From CAYSPU01 sp964432995 (GTDB lineage: Bacteria; Verrucomicrobiota; Verrucomicrobiia; Limisphaerales; JAHDYP01), in contig CAYSPU010000010.1 of the NCBI GenBank assembly GCA_964432995.1, forward strand, positions 1 through 44,480: a stretch of 44,480 nt of DNA. Direction: 5' to 3'. Shown here one piece after another: positions 9,055 to 18,787 of this stretch (the first letter of the stretch is position 1; every line of letters begins with the position of its first letter). Position numbers and translations under genes: made by a program. Under the pieces are notes generated by a model that saw only the letters and a list, made by a program, of their open reading frames with translations, searched no databases and was not told the DNA's origin.

Positions 9055-9312
9055 GGATGCGATGAGGTGTTGTTGACGGCCCGGCAGCATGCCCCTGACA
9101 CGTGCCCGAGGAAAGGCAAATGAGAGGGGCCACCGCGGGGTGGACGTCGACGCGCGTTCCGGCTACCCTGACGCTACGCATGACCCGGACGAAGACGATC
9201 GAGTGCGGGGGTGATCCCGGGACGGCGGATCGGATCCGGCATCGGCCCACGACGCCGGCGGTCACACGGCATGCGCCCGGCTGATGGCAGCCAACAACCA
9301 AAGGGGGAACTC

Positions 9313-12300
9313 ATGCACACCCTGCTGATGGAGCCAGCGACCGGCGAGCGGGTCCTGCGGTTCGTCGGCGATCGGCTCCGGTTCACGCTGCGTGGCCCGG
9401 CGGAGGGGGAAGGGCGGCCGTTGGTGCGCGCCTACCTGCGCACCCGCCTGGGGCGCGGCAGCGTGTTCCGGCGGGAGATCCTGGAATCCCGCGGTGGCCA
9501 GCGGCCGGTGCTTGGGCTTTCCTGGCGGGATGTCCCGATGCAGCGCGAAGGCGACGCCTGGAGCGTGGAGTTCACCCTCAACGAGGTGGGCTACTTCCCC
9601 GCCAAAGCGTTTGCGGTGGACGACCGCGGCTTCCAGGTCTGGCCCGAGGGACCGGACGTCGGCGATCAGACCGTCGACGGCGTCCCGGGTATAGGCNNNN
9701 NNNNNNATCAGCGTTCACCCGAACGGGTGTCGCTCGGCGAACACGATTTACTGCGCCTTCCCCCGCCTTTTCGGAGCGACCCGGGGTGCGGCGTCCACGG
9801 TGGACCCGCGCCATCATCGGCGTCTGCAGGGACTGGAGAAGGAGGGGTATGCGGTGCTGCCGCCATCGGGCAAGCTGCGTGACCTGATGCGCGAGCTGCC
9901 GCACATTGTGGATGGGTTGGGCTGCCGGATTCTCCATTTGCTGCCCGTCAATCCGACGCCAACGACCTACGCGCGGTTCGGGCGCTTCGGCAGTCCGTAT
10001 GCGGCCTTGGACCTGACGGCGATCGATCCGGCCCTGGTGGAATTCGACCGGCGCACGACCGGGGTGGAGCAGTTTTGCGAGCTCGCCCGCGCGACGCATG
10101 CCCACGGCGCCCGGCTCTTTCTGGATCTCGTCGTCAACCACACCGGCTGGAGCGCCGCCCTCCAGGAACAGCACCCGGAATGGTACTTGCGCGACGCCGA
10201 CGGTCGTTTCGTCAGTCCGGGGGCGTGGGGGGTCACGTGGGAAGACCTCGTGGAATTGGACGATTCGCAGAGAGACCTCTGGGATCACCTGGCGGCGGCC
10301 CTTCTCACCTGGTGCCGGCGCGGGGTGGACGGTTTCCGCTGCGACGCGGGCTACCAGGTGCCGATGCCGGTTTGGCAATACCTCATCGCCCGCGTGCGCG
10401 AGGAGTACCCGGACACGGTCTTTCTGCTCGAGGGCCTCGGCGGTTCCTGGCAGGACACGGAAAGCCTCCTGACCGAAGGCGGCATGCAATGGGCCTATTC
10501 GGAGCTGTTCCAGGAATACGCCGGGTTCCAGGTCAGCGGCTACCTCGATCACGCGTTGAAGCAGAGCGGCCGGGTTGGCCTTCTCGTGCACTACTCGGAG
10601 ACGCATGACAACGAGCGCCTGGCCAGGAAGGGGCGCGCGTGGTCCCTTTTGCGCAACCGGTTGTGCGCCCTGACCAGCCTCTGCGGCGGCTTCGGCTTCA
10701 CCTGCGGGGTCGAATGGCTCGCCACCGAACGAATCAAGGTCCACGGATGCACCGGCCTCAACTGGCAGGCCACCGGCCATTTGCTCCCGGAATTGAAACA
10801 ACTCACCCGGCTCGTGGCGGATCACCCCTGCTTCCTCGATGGCGCCCGCTGCACCCGCCTCAGCCCCCCAGCCTCGAACATCCTCGCCCTGCAACGCGAT
10901 TCCGCCGAAGGCCTCGACCGCGCCCTCGTTCTGGTCAACACCGATGTCGACAAGCCCGGCATGCTCGACCTCCCCGCTTCCGCGCTTCCCGCCGCGGCGC
11001 CCATCCCGATCGAAGAATGGCAGGAGCTGCTCGGCCAGCCGCTTCCCGTTGTCCGCCGACAACCGGACGGAGGCGTTCGCTTCGAGTTGGGCCCGGGCGC
11101 GGCCTATTGCCTCGCCGACCGCATGACGCCCCGTGGGCTGACGGGCGATCCCTATCGCCTCGCCCGCGCCCGCGCCGCCTGGTGGATTCAGGCTCTCCGC
11201 CACCGGTTCGAATCGGAGGATCTCGGTCCCCACAGCTTCGTCGAGCTGGCCGCAATCGTTGCGGCTGACCCGCGCCGGGCCCTCGGCGCCGCGGACCAGC
11301 TCGAACGGGACCTGGCGCGACGCGACCTGCTGGGCGCGCTGCAATCGGCCCTGGGGCATGAAGCCTATCCCCGCGTCGTGGTCTGGGAGCGCTCTGACGT
11401 GCGCCGGGTCGTCCTGGTGCCTCCCCAGCACTGGCTGTTGGTCCAGGACTCAATCCCGTTTCGCGCCACCTTGACCCGCCCGGGCTCCGATCGGGTGGTC
11501 AACGCCGAGTCGGTTCCCATGGCGGGCGGTCATGTTGCCTGTTTCCTGCCCCACGTTGCCGCCGGCCCGGCCCGGCTGACGGTGCAACACTGCGTGGAAA
11601 CCGCCGCGCCGGTCATCGGCCAGTTGCAGTGCCTGCCGGCCGAACCCGGCGGGCGGTCCCGCGGCGCGGAGGCGCTTCGATCCGGGATCGTCCTCCTGAC
11701 CAACGGCCGGGGCGGCATGGCGCGAATGGGTGTCGATCTCGGCCGCATCGCCTCCAAGTACGATTGTCTGCTGGCCGCCAACCTCCATCCGCGTCTGCCG
11801 GTCGATCGCCATGTTTTCGCCAAACGGGTCCGGGTCTGGGCCAACGCCGGCGGTTTCATCACGCCCTTGAACGGAGGCAACCTGATCCACTTCGATCCCG
11901 GTCCCCCGGCCCGCTGGACCTTCGGGGCTGCCGCCGGCGATGGCCGGCGCGCCGGCATCGAACTCGTGGCTGCGATGGTGCCGGACGCCAACACCACCGT
12001 GCTGCACTTCGGTTTGCTGCCCGTCCCCGAACTAGGCCCCGCCGAGCAAGCCGCTCCCGACGTCCGCCTCACGGTGCGGGTCGACATCGAGGACCGGTCC
12101 TTTCACGCGGAGACGAAGGGCAACGGCGGGTCCGAACATCACTTCCACACACACGCGCACACCCTGCCCGACCAACCCGGCTTCGCCTTCACCCCCGCCC
12201 CGGACCGGCAACTCCGGGTGCACGCCTCCTCGGGTCTCTATCACCCCGCACCCGAGTGGTCCCACAACATCCCGCACCCCGTCGAAGCCAGCCGCGGACA

Positions 12301-13732
12301 GGAGCCCTGCGGCGATGCCTACAGCCCAGGGTGGTTCGACCTGCCGCTTCGGCCCGGGGAACCCGTCACCGTCTGGGTGTCGGCCGAGCCGGAACCGCCA
12401 GGCGCGCTGCCGTCCGGCCGCACGCCGACGGCGCGCGAAGCGGAGGCCGCGGGAATGAGCCCGGGCCGCCAACCAGGGAAGCGGACAGGCGGGACCAGCC
12501 TTTCCTTCGAACACCACCTGCGACGTGCCGCCGGGGACTTCGTCGTGCGGCGCGACGATGCCCGCACCGTCATTGCGGGCTACCCGTGGTTTCTGGATTG
12601 GGGCCGCGACACGTTGATCTGCGCCCGCGGCCTGCTGGCGGGCGGGATGGTCGACGAAGTGCGGCAGTTCCTCGTGGCGTTCGGGCGCTTCGAGGAGCAG
12701 GGCACCTTGCCCAATACCATCCAGGGCGAAAACGCGTCCAACCGCGACACCTCCGACGCTCCGCTCTGGTATGGCATCGTCGCGGAGGAACTGGCCGCGC
12801 AAGCACAGCGCGAGGGAGCCGACGATCCTCGGTCCACGACGGTGGACGCTGGCAGGCGAACGGTGGCGGACGTCCTCCGTTCGATTGCTGTTCACTACGT
12901 CCGGGGAACCCCGAACGGAATCCGGATGGATCCGGAGTCGGGCTTGATCTGGAGCCCGAGTCATTTCACCTGGATGGACACGAACTACCCCGCGGGGACG
13001 CCGCGTGCGGGTTACCCGATCGAGATTCAGGCGTTGTGGATCCGGCTGCTCCGGCAACTCGACCGGCTGGGTGCCCCGGCCGCGGGCGAGGCTTGGGCTC
13101 GGTTGGCCGACCGGGCGGAGGCATCCTTCCATTCCTGGTTCTGGCTTGAAGACCAAGGGTGGTTTGCCGATGCCCTGCTGGCTGCCCCGCAGGTGCCGGC
13201 GCGCACCGCCACTCCGGATACCGCGCTCCGCAGCAACAGCCTTTTTCCCATCAGCCTGCGCCTCGTTCGCGGTGAACGCGCCCGACGATGTGTCGAGGCC
13301 GCCCAGCGCCATTTGCTGGTCCCCGGCGCGCTGCGTTCGCTGGCGCCGCTCCCGGTCACGCCACCGCTGCCCATCCGCTCCGCCGACGGCCGGCTCCTCA
13401 ACGATCCCAACCAGCCCTACTGGGGCCGCTACGAAGGCGACGAAGACACCCGACGCAAACCCGCCTATCACAACGGCACCGCCTGGGTCTGGACCCTCCC
13501 CACGTTCTGCGAGGCGCTGGCCTGCGCCTGGGATTTCGCCCCGGAAGCCGTCGCCGCCGCGCGATCCATCCTCGGGAGTGTGGACGCACTCCTCGCCGAA
13601 GGTTGCCTGGGACACCTGCCGGAGATTGTCGATGGCGACGCTCCTCACGCGCCGCGGGGCTGCGATGCCCAAGCCTGGAGCCTCACCGAGGTCCTGCGCG
13701 TCTGGCAACTGCTGGACGGGAAACGCGTCTGA
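9313..13732 (+). CDS. Glycogen-debranching-type enzyme (GH13 plus GDE domains), broken by an N-gap
   Basis: The gene starts at MHTLLMEPATGERVL with a good ribosome site (AAGGGGG, 5 bases upstream). It is open to the N-run at 9697 and resumes in another frame at 9707 (ISVHPNGCRSANTIYCAF), so the true gap length is not 10. Order of parts: N-terminal beta domain; GH13 barrel with LVVNHTGW, DGFRCDAGYQ (nucleophile Asp), FLLEGLGGS (acid/base Glu) and ETHDNERL; a linker; a beta-sandwich around FAKRVRVWANAGGF; and a C-terminal (alpha/alpha)6 amylo-alpha-1,6-glucosidase domain. The last has GYPWFLDWGRDTLI, QGTLPNTIQGENASNRDTSD, WSPSHFTWMDTNYPAG and YHNGTAWVWTLPTF. About 1,470 residues, the size of a eukaryote-style bifunctional debranching enzyme. 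Its likely role is transferase and alpha-1,6-glucosidase action on glycogen branches. I see no signal peptide. Confidence 0.88.
9697..9706. other. Assembly gap (10 N)
   Basis: The Ns split the debranching enzyme gene. The frame before the gap (phase of base 9313) and after it (phase of 9707) disagree, so the 10-base length is a placeholder. Confidence 0.95.
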
Positions 13733-13765
13733 TCCAAAGTGGCGGACGCTTGGTCGCCGCGTCCC

Positions 13766-13909
13766 GGACCGCCCGCCGTCCCGGCGGGCAGCAGCCCACC
13801 CTCCGGACGCGTCTCCGAACCTCCAACGACCTCCCGCCGGTTCGTGGCTCCTGCGACCGAGGGACCGGTCGCGCTCCTTCGGACCAGCGCCTGCCGTCCC
13901 GGCAGGCAG
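13766..13909 (+). repeat. Family A palindromic repeat
   Basis: The full unit ends with the hairpin core at 13847-13877. A second dyad follows, GCCTGCC-5 nt-GGCAGGC (13889-13907). It fills most of the space between the debranching enzyme stop and the convergent eamA stop, where it could act in mRNA ends, as REP elements do (inference). Confidence 0.85.
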
Positions 13910-13926
13910 CCTCTCCATGAGGGGCT

Positions 13927-14895
13927 TCACGGTTTCATCAGTGCGAGCGCGACGGCGCCGGCCACGGCGATCAAGCCGCCGGCGATCGACCGAAACGTAG
14001 GGCGGTCCCCCTCCAGCCAATAGGCGAACGGGATGACGGCGATCGGCAGCGTGGCGACGATGGGGAGCACCACGCCGCTGGGGGTGGTGGCCAGCGCCCA
14101 CTGATAGCAGCCGACGCCAAGGGTCGGCCCCGCCAGCGCGTTGAGCAGCACCCAGAACGCGACGCCGCGCGCGGGCGCGCGGGAACCAGCCGCAGGCTCG
14201 GCGGACACGGATCCTCGCCGCTCACGCCGCTGGATGTGCTCGCGCGCCCAGAACCAGAGCACCGGGATGGTGCCCAGCAACAGCCCGCCCAGGATCCGCT
14301 GATAGGCGGCCGTCATGCCGTCCACGTGCTGTCCGCCTTCGGCGATGACCTCGTAGGCCTTGCGGCTGACAACGGCGCCGAGGCCTTGGCCGAGCGCGGC
14401 GATCACGCCGCAGATGATGCCGACCCCGAAACCGCGTCGAGGCGCCGGAGCCCGGGAGTCGGGGGCGACGGCGACGGCGACGCCGGCGAGGATGACGGTG
14501 CCGGCGAGGATCTGCGGCGGGGAAAGGCGCGTGCCGATCCAGAGCCACTCGGCGAGAGCGGCGAACGGCGCCGCCAGGCACTGGACCAGCAAGCCGGTCA
14601 GGCGAGGCCCGATCCGTGGCAGGGCTTGATACAAGGCAATGTCGCCCACCCCGAACCCGATGCAGCCGCTGAGGAAGAACCAGGCAAAACCACCGCCGCC
14701 AAGCCCCTGGCCGAAGCCGTGCGACCACAAAGCGAGGAGGATGGTGGCGACGCAGACCCGGGCGAAGTTGGCGCGGATGGCGCCCAACATGCGGGTCGTC
14801 CGGTTGGCGAAGACCACCGAGAGGGCAAACAGCACCGTTGCCAGGAAGGCGGCAAACACGCCGGAGATCCAAAGCCCAAGCCGGTGGGGAGTCAA
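13927..14895 (-). CDS. EamA/DMT-family transporter
   Basis: This inner-membrane protein has about ten predicted transmembrane helices in two EamA halves. The first covers about residues 10-145 (GVFAAFLATVLFALSVVFAN to ILAGTVILAGVAVAVAP). The second covers about 155-320 (VGIICGVIAALGQGLGAVVS to IAGGLIAVAGAVALAL), with an arginine-rich cytosolic loop (REHIQRRERRG). The substrate cannot be read from sequence; family members export amino acids, nucleotides or other metabolites. Its ATG overlaps the stop of the LolA-like gene by 4 bases, so translational coupling is likely. It is the last gene of the hsp20-lon-lolA-like-eamA run. Confidence 0.88.
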   Translation of the reverse strand: MTPHRLGLWISGVFAAFLATVLFALSVVFANRTTRMLGAIRANFARVCVATILLALWSHGFGQGLGGGGFAWFFLSGCIGFGVGDIALYQALPRIGPRLTGLLVQCLAAPFAALAEWLWIGTRLSPPQILAGTVILAGVAVAVAPDSRAPAPRRGFGVGIICGVIAALGQGLGAVVSRKAYEVIAEGGQHVDGMTAAYQRILGGLLLGTIPVLWFWAREHIQRRERRGSVSAEPAAGSRAPARGVAFWVLLNALAGPTLGVGCYQWALATTPSGVVLPIVATLPIAVIPFAYWLEGDRPTFRSIAGGLIAVAGAVALALMKP

Positions 14896-15647
14896 TCCGC
14901 GTCCGCCCGCTGCTCGTATTGGAACTCGAGCACGGTCACGGAATCGGCTTGGAGATCGCGCATCTCCATGTTCTTGAGCTGCCAGACGCCGTCGACCTTG
15001 GTGACGCCGCCGATCTCGAATTCACGGAGCAGCTTGCGGTCGGACCCGTAGGCCTCGGCCAGGATCGGCTTGCCGGTCTCGCGGTCGATCCAGCTCCGCA
15101 CTCGGGTGTAGCCCCGCGCGCCGGGCGCCCGATTCACACTCTCCAACACCTTGCAGGGGCGCCCCTTCCGCATCCGGATCCGGGCCGCATCGTCCAGCCG
15201 ATGCTCGGCCCAGTGGAAATACTCGAGCCCGAGGTCCGCCAGCCAGAAATCGGATCCGGCGAAGGGCACCATGGCGGCGTCGCCGGCCAGCTCTTGCGGC
15301 GGGGCGTTGGTGGACGGGGGGAGTCCCTCGAGACGATAGCGATTGGGTTGACCAGGGGCGTGAATGACCGTGAGCCGCTGGGCGGGAACCCCCGCGCCGC
15401 CTTCCGTCTCGTAAATGGTCTCCCAGGTTTCCGCGCCGGTGCGGGTCCGATAGCGAAACGGAGTCGACGTGCGGCGACCCTCCGCGTCGCGCCGGCGGAT
15501 CACGCCGCGGACTTCGATGTCCTCGATGGGGCGCGCGTCGCGGAGTTCGTTGACGAGGATTTGTCCCCGGGAAAGGGTCGAATCGGCCGCGGGAAGCGAG
15601 GTGGCGGCGGCGGCGCAGAGTCCCAGGAGGACGAACAAGCGGTTCAT
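14892..15647 (-). CDS. Secreted outer-membrane lipoprotein-sorting (LolA-like) protein
   Basis: The 251-residue protein has a signal peptide (MNRLFVLLGLCAAAATSLPA) and a single LolA/LolB-like beta half-barrel of the lipoprotein-sorting group. Typical elements are the start LSRGQILVNELRDARPIEDI, the middle FAGSDFWLADLGLEYFHWAE and the RVRSWIDRETGKPILAE strand. The close of the fold is IGGVTKVDGVWQLKNMEMRD. Proteins of this group carry lipid-like cargo across the periplasm; direct lipoprotein transport is not proven for this branch. It overlaps both neighbours by 4 bases (lon upstream, eamA downstream). Confidence 0.8.
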   Translation of the reverse strand: MNRLFVLLGLCAAAATSLPAADSTLSRGQILVNELRDARPIEDIEVRGVIRRRDAEGRRTSTPFRYRTRTGAETWETIYETEGGAGVPAQRLTVIHAPGQPNRYRLEGLPPSTNAPPQELAGDAAMVPFAGSDFWLADLGLEYFHWAEHRLDDAARIRMRKGRPCKVLESVNRAPGARGYTRVRSWIDRETGKPILAEAYGSDRKLLREFEIGGVTKVDGVWQLKNMEMRDLQADSVTVLEFQYEQRADAD

Positions 15648-18043
15648 GCTTTGCGCAGCACCAGGGGGAAGACCTGGTCGACGCGCCGGACGAAGTGGGC
15701 TTTCATGCGGCTGCGCACTTCTTCGGGGACTTCACCCCAGTCCTTGCGGTTTTCATCCGGCAGCACCACCTGGCGGAGTCCGGCGCGGTTGGCGGCCAGG
15801 ACCTTTTCCTTGATGCCACCGACGGGCAGGACGCGTCCGCGCAGGCTGATCTCGCCGGTCATGGCGAGGTCGGAGCGGACCCGGCGGCGGGTGAGGAGGG
15901 AGGCGAGGGCGACGGTGAGGGTGACCCCGGCGCTGGGGCCGTCCTTGGGGGTTGCGCCGGCCGGCACGTGCACGTGCAGATCGTGCTTTTCGAAGTCGAT
16001 CAGGTCGAGCCCGAGGACCTTGGACTGGCTGCGCAGGAAACTGAGGGCGGTTTGGGCGCTTTCCTTCATCACTTCGCCCAGCGACCCGGTGAGCAGGAGC
16101 TTGCCGCTGCCGGGCATGCGGGAGGCCTCGATGAAGAGGATATCGCCCCCGACGGGGTTCCAGGCCAGGCCGAGGGCCACGCCGCATTCGGTGATGGCTT
16201 CGGCCATCTGCGAGAGGAAGCGCGGGGGACCGAGGTGCTCCGGCAGGTTGCCGGGTCGGATGGTGACCCGGCTGGCCGGGCTCGGCGCGCTCACCAGACG
16301 CCGCGCGGATTTCCGGGCCAGCGACGCGATCTCCCGCTCGAGCTGGCGCACCCCGGCCTCGCGCGTGTAATCCTGGATCAACCGCCGAATGGTCGGGTCG
16401 GGCAGGCGAACCTGGTGGGGCCTGAGGCCGTGCTCATCGAGCTGACGGGGAACCAGGTAGCGCTTGGCGATTTGGAGCTTCTCCGAAGCGGTGTAGCTGG
16501 GGAGCTCGATCACCTCGAGCCGATCCCGGAGCGCCGCGTGGATCGGATCCAGCCAATTGGCGGTGGTGATGAACAACACGCGCGACAGGTCAAACGGCAG
16601 GTCGAGGTAGTTGTCCGTGAAGGTGCAGTTCTGCTCGGGGTCCAGCACCTCGAGCAGCGCCGCCGCCGGGTCGCCGCGAAAGTCCGAACCCACCTTGTCG
16701 ATCTCGTCCAGGAGGACGACCGGGTTGCGACTCTCGACGCGCCGGAGGCTCTGCAGGATCCGCCCGGGGAGGGCGCCCACGTACGTCCGGCGGTGGCCGC
16801 GGATCTCGGCTTCGTCCCGCATGCCGCCCAGGGAGATGCGGGCGAACTTGCGGCCGAGGGCATCGGCGACGCTGCGGCCGAGGGAGGTCTTGCCGACGCC
16901 GGGAGGGCCGACGAGGCAGAGGATGGGGCCTTTGAGCTGGCTCTTGAGTTTGATGACGGCGAGGAACTCCAGGAGACGGTCCTTGACCTTGGTGAGGCCG
17001 TAATGCTGCTCGTCGAGGATCCGGGCGGCGGCCTCGATATCCAGCTTGTCCTCCGTCAGTTTGGACCACGGCAGGCTGACGATCCAATCGAGGTAGTTGC
17101 GCGTGACCGTATGTTCGGGGGTGGACGACGGGATCTGCTGGAGCCGGTCCACTTCCTTGAAGGCGACCTTGCGGGCATCCTCGGGGAGCTGCAGTTTCTC
17201 GATCTGCTCCCGCAGGCTGTTGATGTCGGCGGAGAGGGGGTCGCTTTCGCCCAGCTCGCGCTGAATCGCCCGGAGCTGTTCGCGCAGGAAGAACTCGCGC
17301 TGGCTCTTGCTCATCGAGGTGGCGACTTCCTTCTGGATCTTGGAGCCGAGGGCGAGGACTTCGAGTTCGCGGCCCAGCAGCGGGAGCAGGCGGTTCAGAC
17401 GGTCTTTGACGCTGGCGCTCTCGAGCAGGTGCTGGCGCTCCTCGAGGTTCATGTTGAGGTTGGCGGCAATGAGGTCGGCCAGCTTGGCGGGATGCTCCGT
17501 GTTCAGCACCGCCACCCGCACCTCGTCGGACATGGTCGGCGACAGGTTGATGATCTCCTGGAACTCCCGCTGGGCGTTCCGCGTCAGGGCTGTCAGTTCG
17601 ACGGATTCCTCGACGGCATCCCGCACCACTTCGACCCGCGCGCGGAGGTAGGGTTCCTCGGTTTCGTAATGCTGGATCCGGAAGCGGCGCAGTCCCTCGA
17701 CGAGGATGCGCACGGTGTTGTCCGGGAACTTGAGCATTTTGAGCACCCGCACCGCGCAGCCGTGGTCGTGGAGATCGCCGGGCTTCGGATCCTCCACCTC
17801 CGGCCGGCGCTGCAACACCAGCCCGACGAACCGGTCGCCCGCCACCACGTCGTCAATCAACCGGATGCTCGAGGTGGACTCGACCAACAGCGGCGAGACC
17901 ATCCCGGGAAAAATGACCACGTCGGAGAGCCCCAGGATGGGCAGCACCTGCGGCAGCGCCTTGCCGCCGGCACGCGTAAAGGCGGTGTCGCCGCCGCTCG
18001 AGGGTCCCAGGATGTTGATGAACTCGGTTTCCGGTGGGGTCAT
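15644..18043 (-). CDS. lon: ATP-dependent protease Lon
   Basis: This cytosolic AAA+ protease degrades misfolded and regulatory proteins. The N-terminal LON domain starts at ALPQVLPILGLSDVVIFPGM; the coiled middle contains SMSKSQREFFLREQLRAIQ. The Walker A motif LVGPPGVGKTSLGRSVA is near residue 378, Walker B (VVLLDEIDKVG) follows. The protease domain has catalytic Ser in DGPSAGVTL (about residue 702) and Lys in GGIKEKVLAANRAG (about residue 745). At 799 residues it is full-length. It sits 49 bases after the Hsp20 stop and overlaps the LolA-like gene by 4 bases. Pairing with a small heat-shock protein suggests stress control, though no operator is recognisable. Confidence 0.97.
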   Translation of the reverse strand: MTPPETEFINILGPSSGGDTAFTRAGGKALPQVLPILGLSDVVIFPGMVSPLLVESTSSIRLIDDVVAGDRFVGLVLQRRPEVEDPKPGDLHDHGCAVRVLKMLKFPDNTVRILVEGLRRFRIQHYETEEPYLRARVEVVRDAVEESVELTALTRNAQREFQEIINLSPTMSDEVRVAVLNTEHPAKLADLIAANLNMNLEERQHLLESASVKDRLNRLLPLLGRELEVLALGSKIQKEVATSMSKSQREFFLREQLRAIQRELGESDPLSADINSLREQIEKLQLPEDARKVAFKEVDRLQQIPSSTPEHTVTRNYLDWIVSLPWSKLTEDKLDIEAAARILDEQHYGLTKVKDRLLEFLAVIKLKSQLKGPILCLVGPPGVGKTSLGRSVADALGRKFARISLGGMRDEAEIRGHRRTYVGALPGRILQSLRRVESRNPVVLLDEIDKVGSDFRGDPAAALLEVLDPEQNCTFTDNYLDLPFDLSRVLFITTANWLDPIHAALRDRLEVIELPSYTASEKLQIAKRYLVPRQLDEHGLRPHQVRLPDPTIRRLIQDYTREAGVRQLEREIASLARKSARRLVSAPSPASRVTIRPGNLPEHLGPPRFLSQMAEAITECGVALGLAWNPVGGDILFIEASRMPGSGKLLLTGSLGEVMKESAQTALSFLRSQSKVLGLDLIDFEKHDLHVHVPAGATPKDGPSAGVTLTVALASLLTRRRVRSDLAMTGEISLRGRVLPVGGIKEKVLAANRAGLRQVVLPDENRKDWGEVPEEVRSRMKAHFVRRVDQVFPLVLRKA

Positions 18044-18092
18044 GAATTGGCCATTCGAAGAGAGGCAACGCCGGACGGCCCCGAAAGATCAC

Positions 18093-18515
18093 TTAACTCT
18101 CACCGGACGTGATGGGCACAACCATCTTCTTGCTGGGGGCGGTTTGCTGCTTGGGCACGTCAATCCGCAGAAATCCATTCTGATACGCCGCCTGGGCGCG
18201 GGAGAGGTCGTAACCCGGGGGCAGCTCGATGAGGCTCTCAAACTGGCCGTAGTTGATCTCCATCACCATGAACTGGCACTTGGCCGCCCGGCACCCATCC
18301 GGGCGATGCCCGCTGATCTTCAACTGGTTCCCCTCGACCGCGAGTTCGAGGTCCTCCTTGCGCATCCCGGCCAACTCCACCTTGATGACCAACCCGCCGT
18401 CGGTGAGGTAGACATCGGTGTTGGGTACCCAATACGTCTCCGCGGCCGACTCGGGCGTGTTTGCCGCCGAGCGATGAACGAAATGCAGGGCTGTCGAAAC
18501 TTTGCTGAGAGCCAT
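18093..18515 (-). CDS. Small heat-shock protein, Hsp20/alpha-crystallin family
   Basis: The 140-residue chaperone holds unfolding proteins without ATP. The alpha-crystallin domain runs from about residue 30 (VPNTDVYLTDGGLVIKVELA) to 128, with GMRKEDLELAVEGNQLKISG and the closing motif AAYQNGFLRIDVPK. The tail VVPITSGES contains a V-P-I element like the I-x-I anchor of the family. It is the first gene of the run into lon. I looked for a CIRCE inverted repeat upstream and saw none; a weak TTGCCA/TATAGG pair with only 15-base spacing sits just upstream of the ATG. Confidence 0.93.
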   Translation of the reverse strand: MALSKVSTALHFVHRSAANTPESAAETYWVPNTDVYLTDGGLVIKVELAGMRKEDLELAVEGNQLKISGHRPDGCRAAKCQFMVMEINYGQFESLIELPPGYDLSRAQAAYQNGFLRIDVPKQQTAPSKKMVVPITSGES

Positions 18516-18613
18516 TCGGTGAAAGAACCTATACCAACCTCAACCAGTTGGCAACCGCGAGCTGCACCGCGAGTTGCACCGATGCCGATTCGGCATGCGG
18601 AATCTCACAGCCC

Positions 18614-18725
18614 GAGCGCGACCGGTCCCGCGGTCGCAGCGGCGGCGAGCTGGCGGGAGGCGGTCAGAGGTTCGGAAGCGTGTCCGGCGGGTGGTGCTGC
18701 TGCCCGCCGGGACGTCGGGCGGTCC
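18614..18725 (-). repeat. Family A palindromic repeat, inverted
   Basis: The core GAGCGCGACCGGTC...CGGTCGCAGC is at 18614-18643. The AGAGGTTCGGA stretch follows, then the CCCGCCGGGACGTCGGGCGG dyad. It lies between the divergent hsp20 and nfeD starts. Confidence 0.85.
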
Positions 18726-18787
18726 GGCGGGAATCGGGCTCGACCTGCCGGCTTGCGAGCCGGGGAGAACTCCGTTACCGTGAGCCT

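Noticed and set aside
9578..14101. Long minus-strand open frames opposite the debranching enzyme
   Set aside because: These are antisense shadows that even run through the N-gap; no recognisable domain.
15695..18112. Plus-strand open frame of about 800 codons opposite lon
   Set aside because: It is an antisense frame kept open by high GC; lon has all its motifs on the other strand.
18528..18554. Sigma-70-like promoter before hsp20 (TATAGG at 18528-18533, TTGCCA at 18549-18554, minus strand)
   Set aside because: Spacing is 15 bases and the leader would be only a few bases; not strong enough to list.
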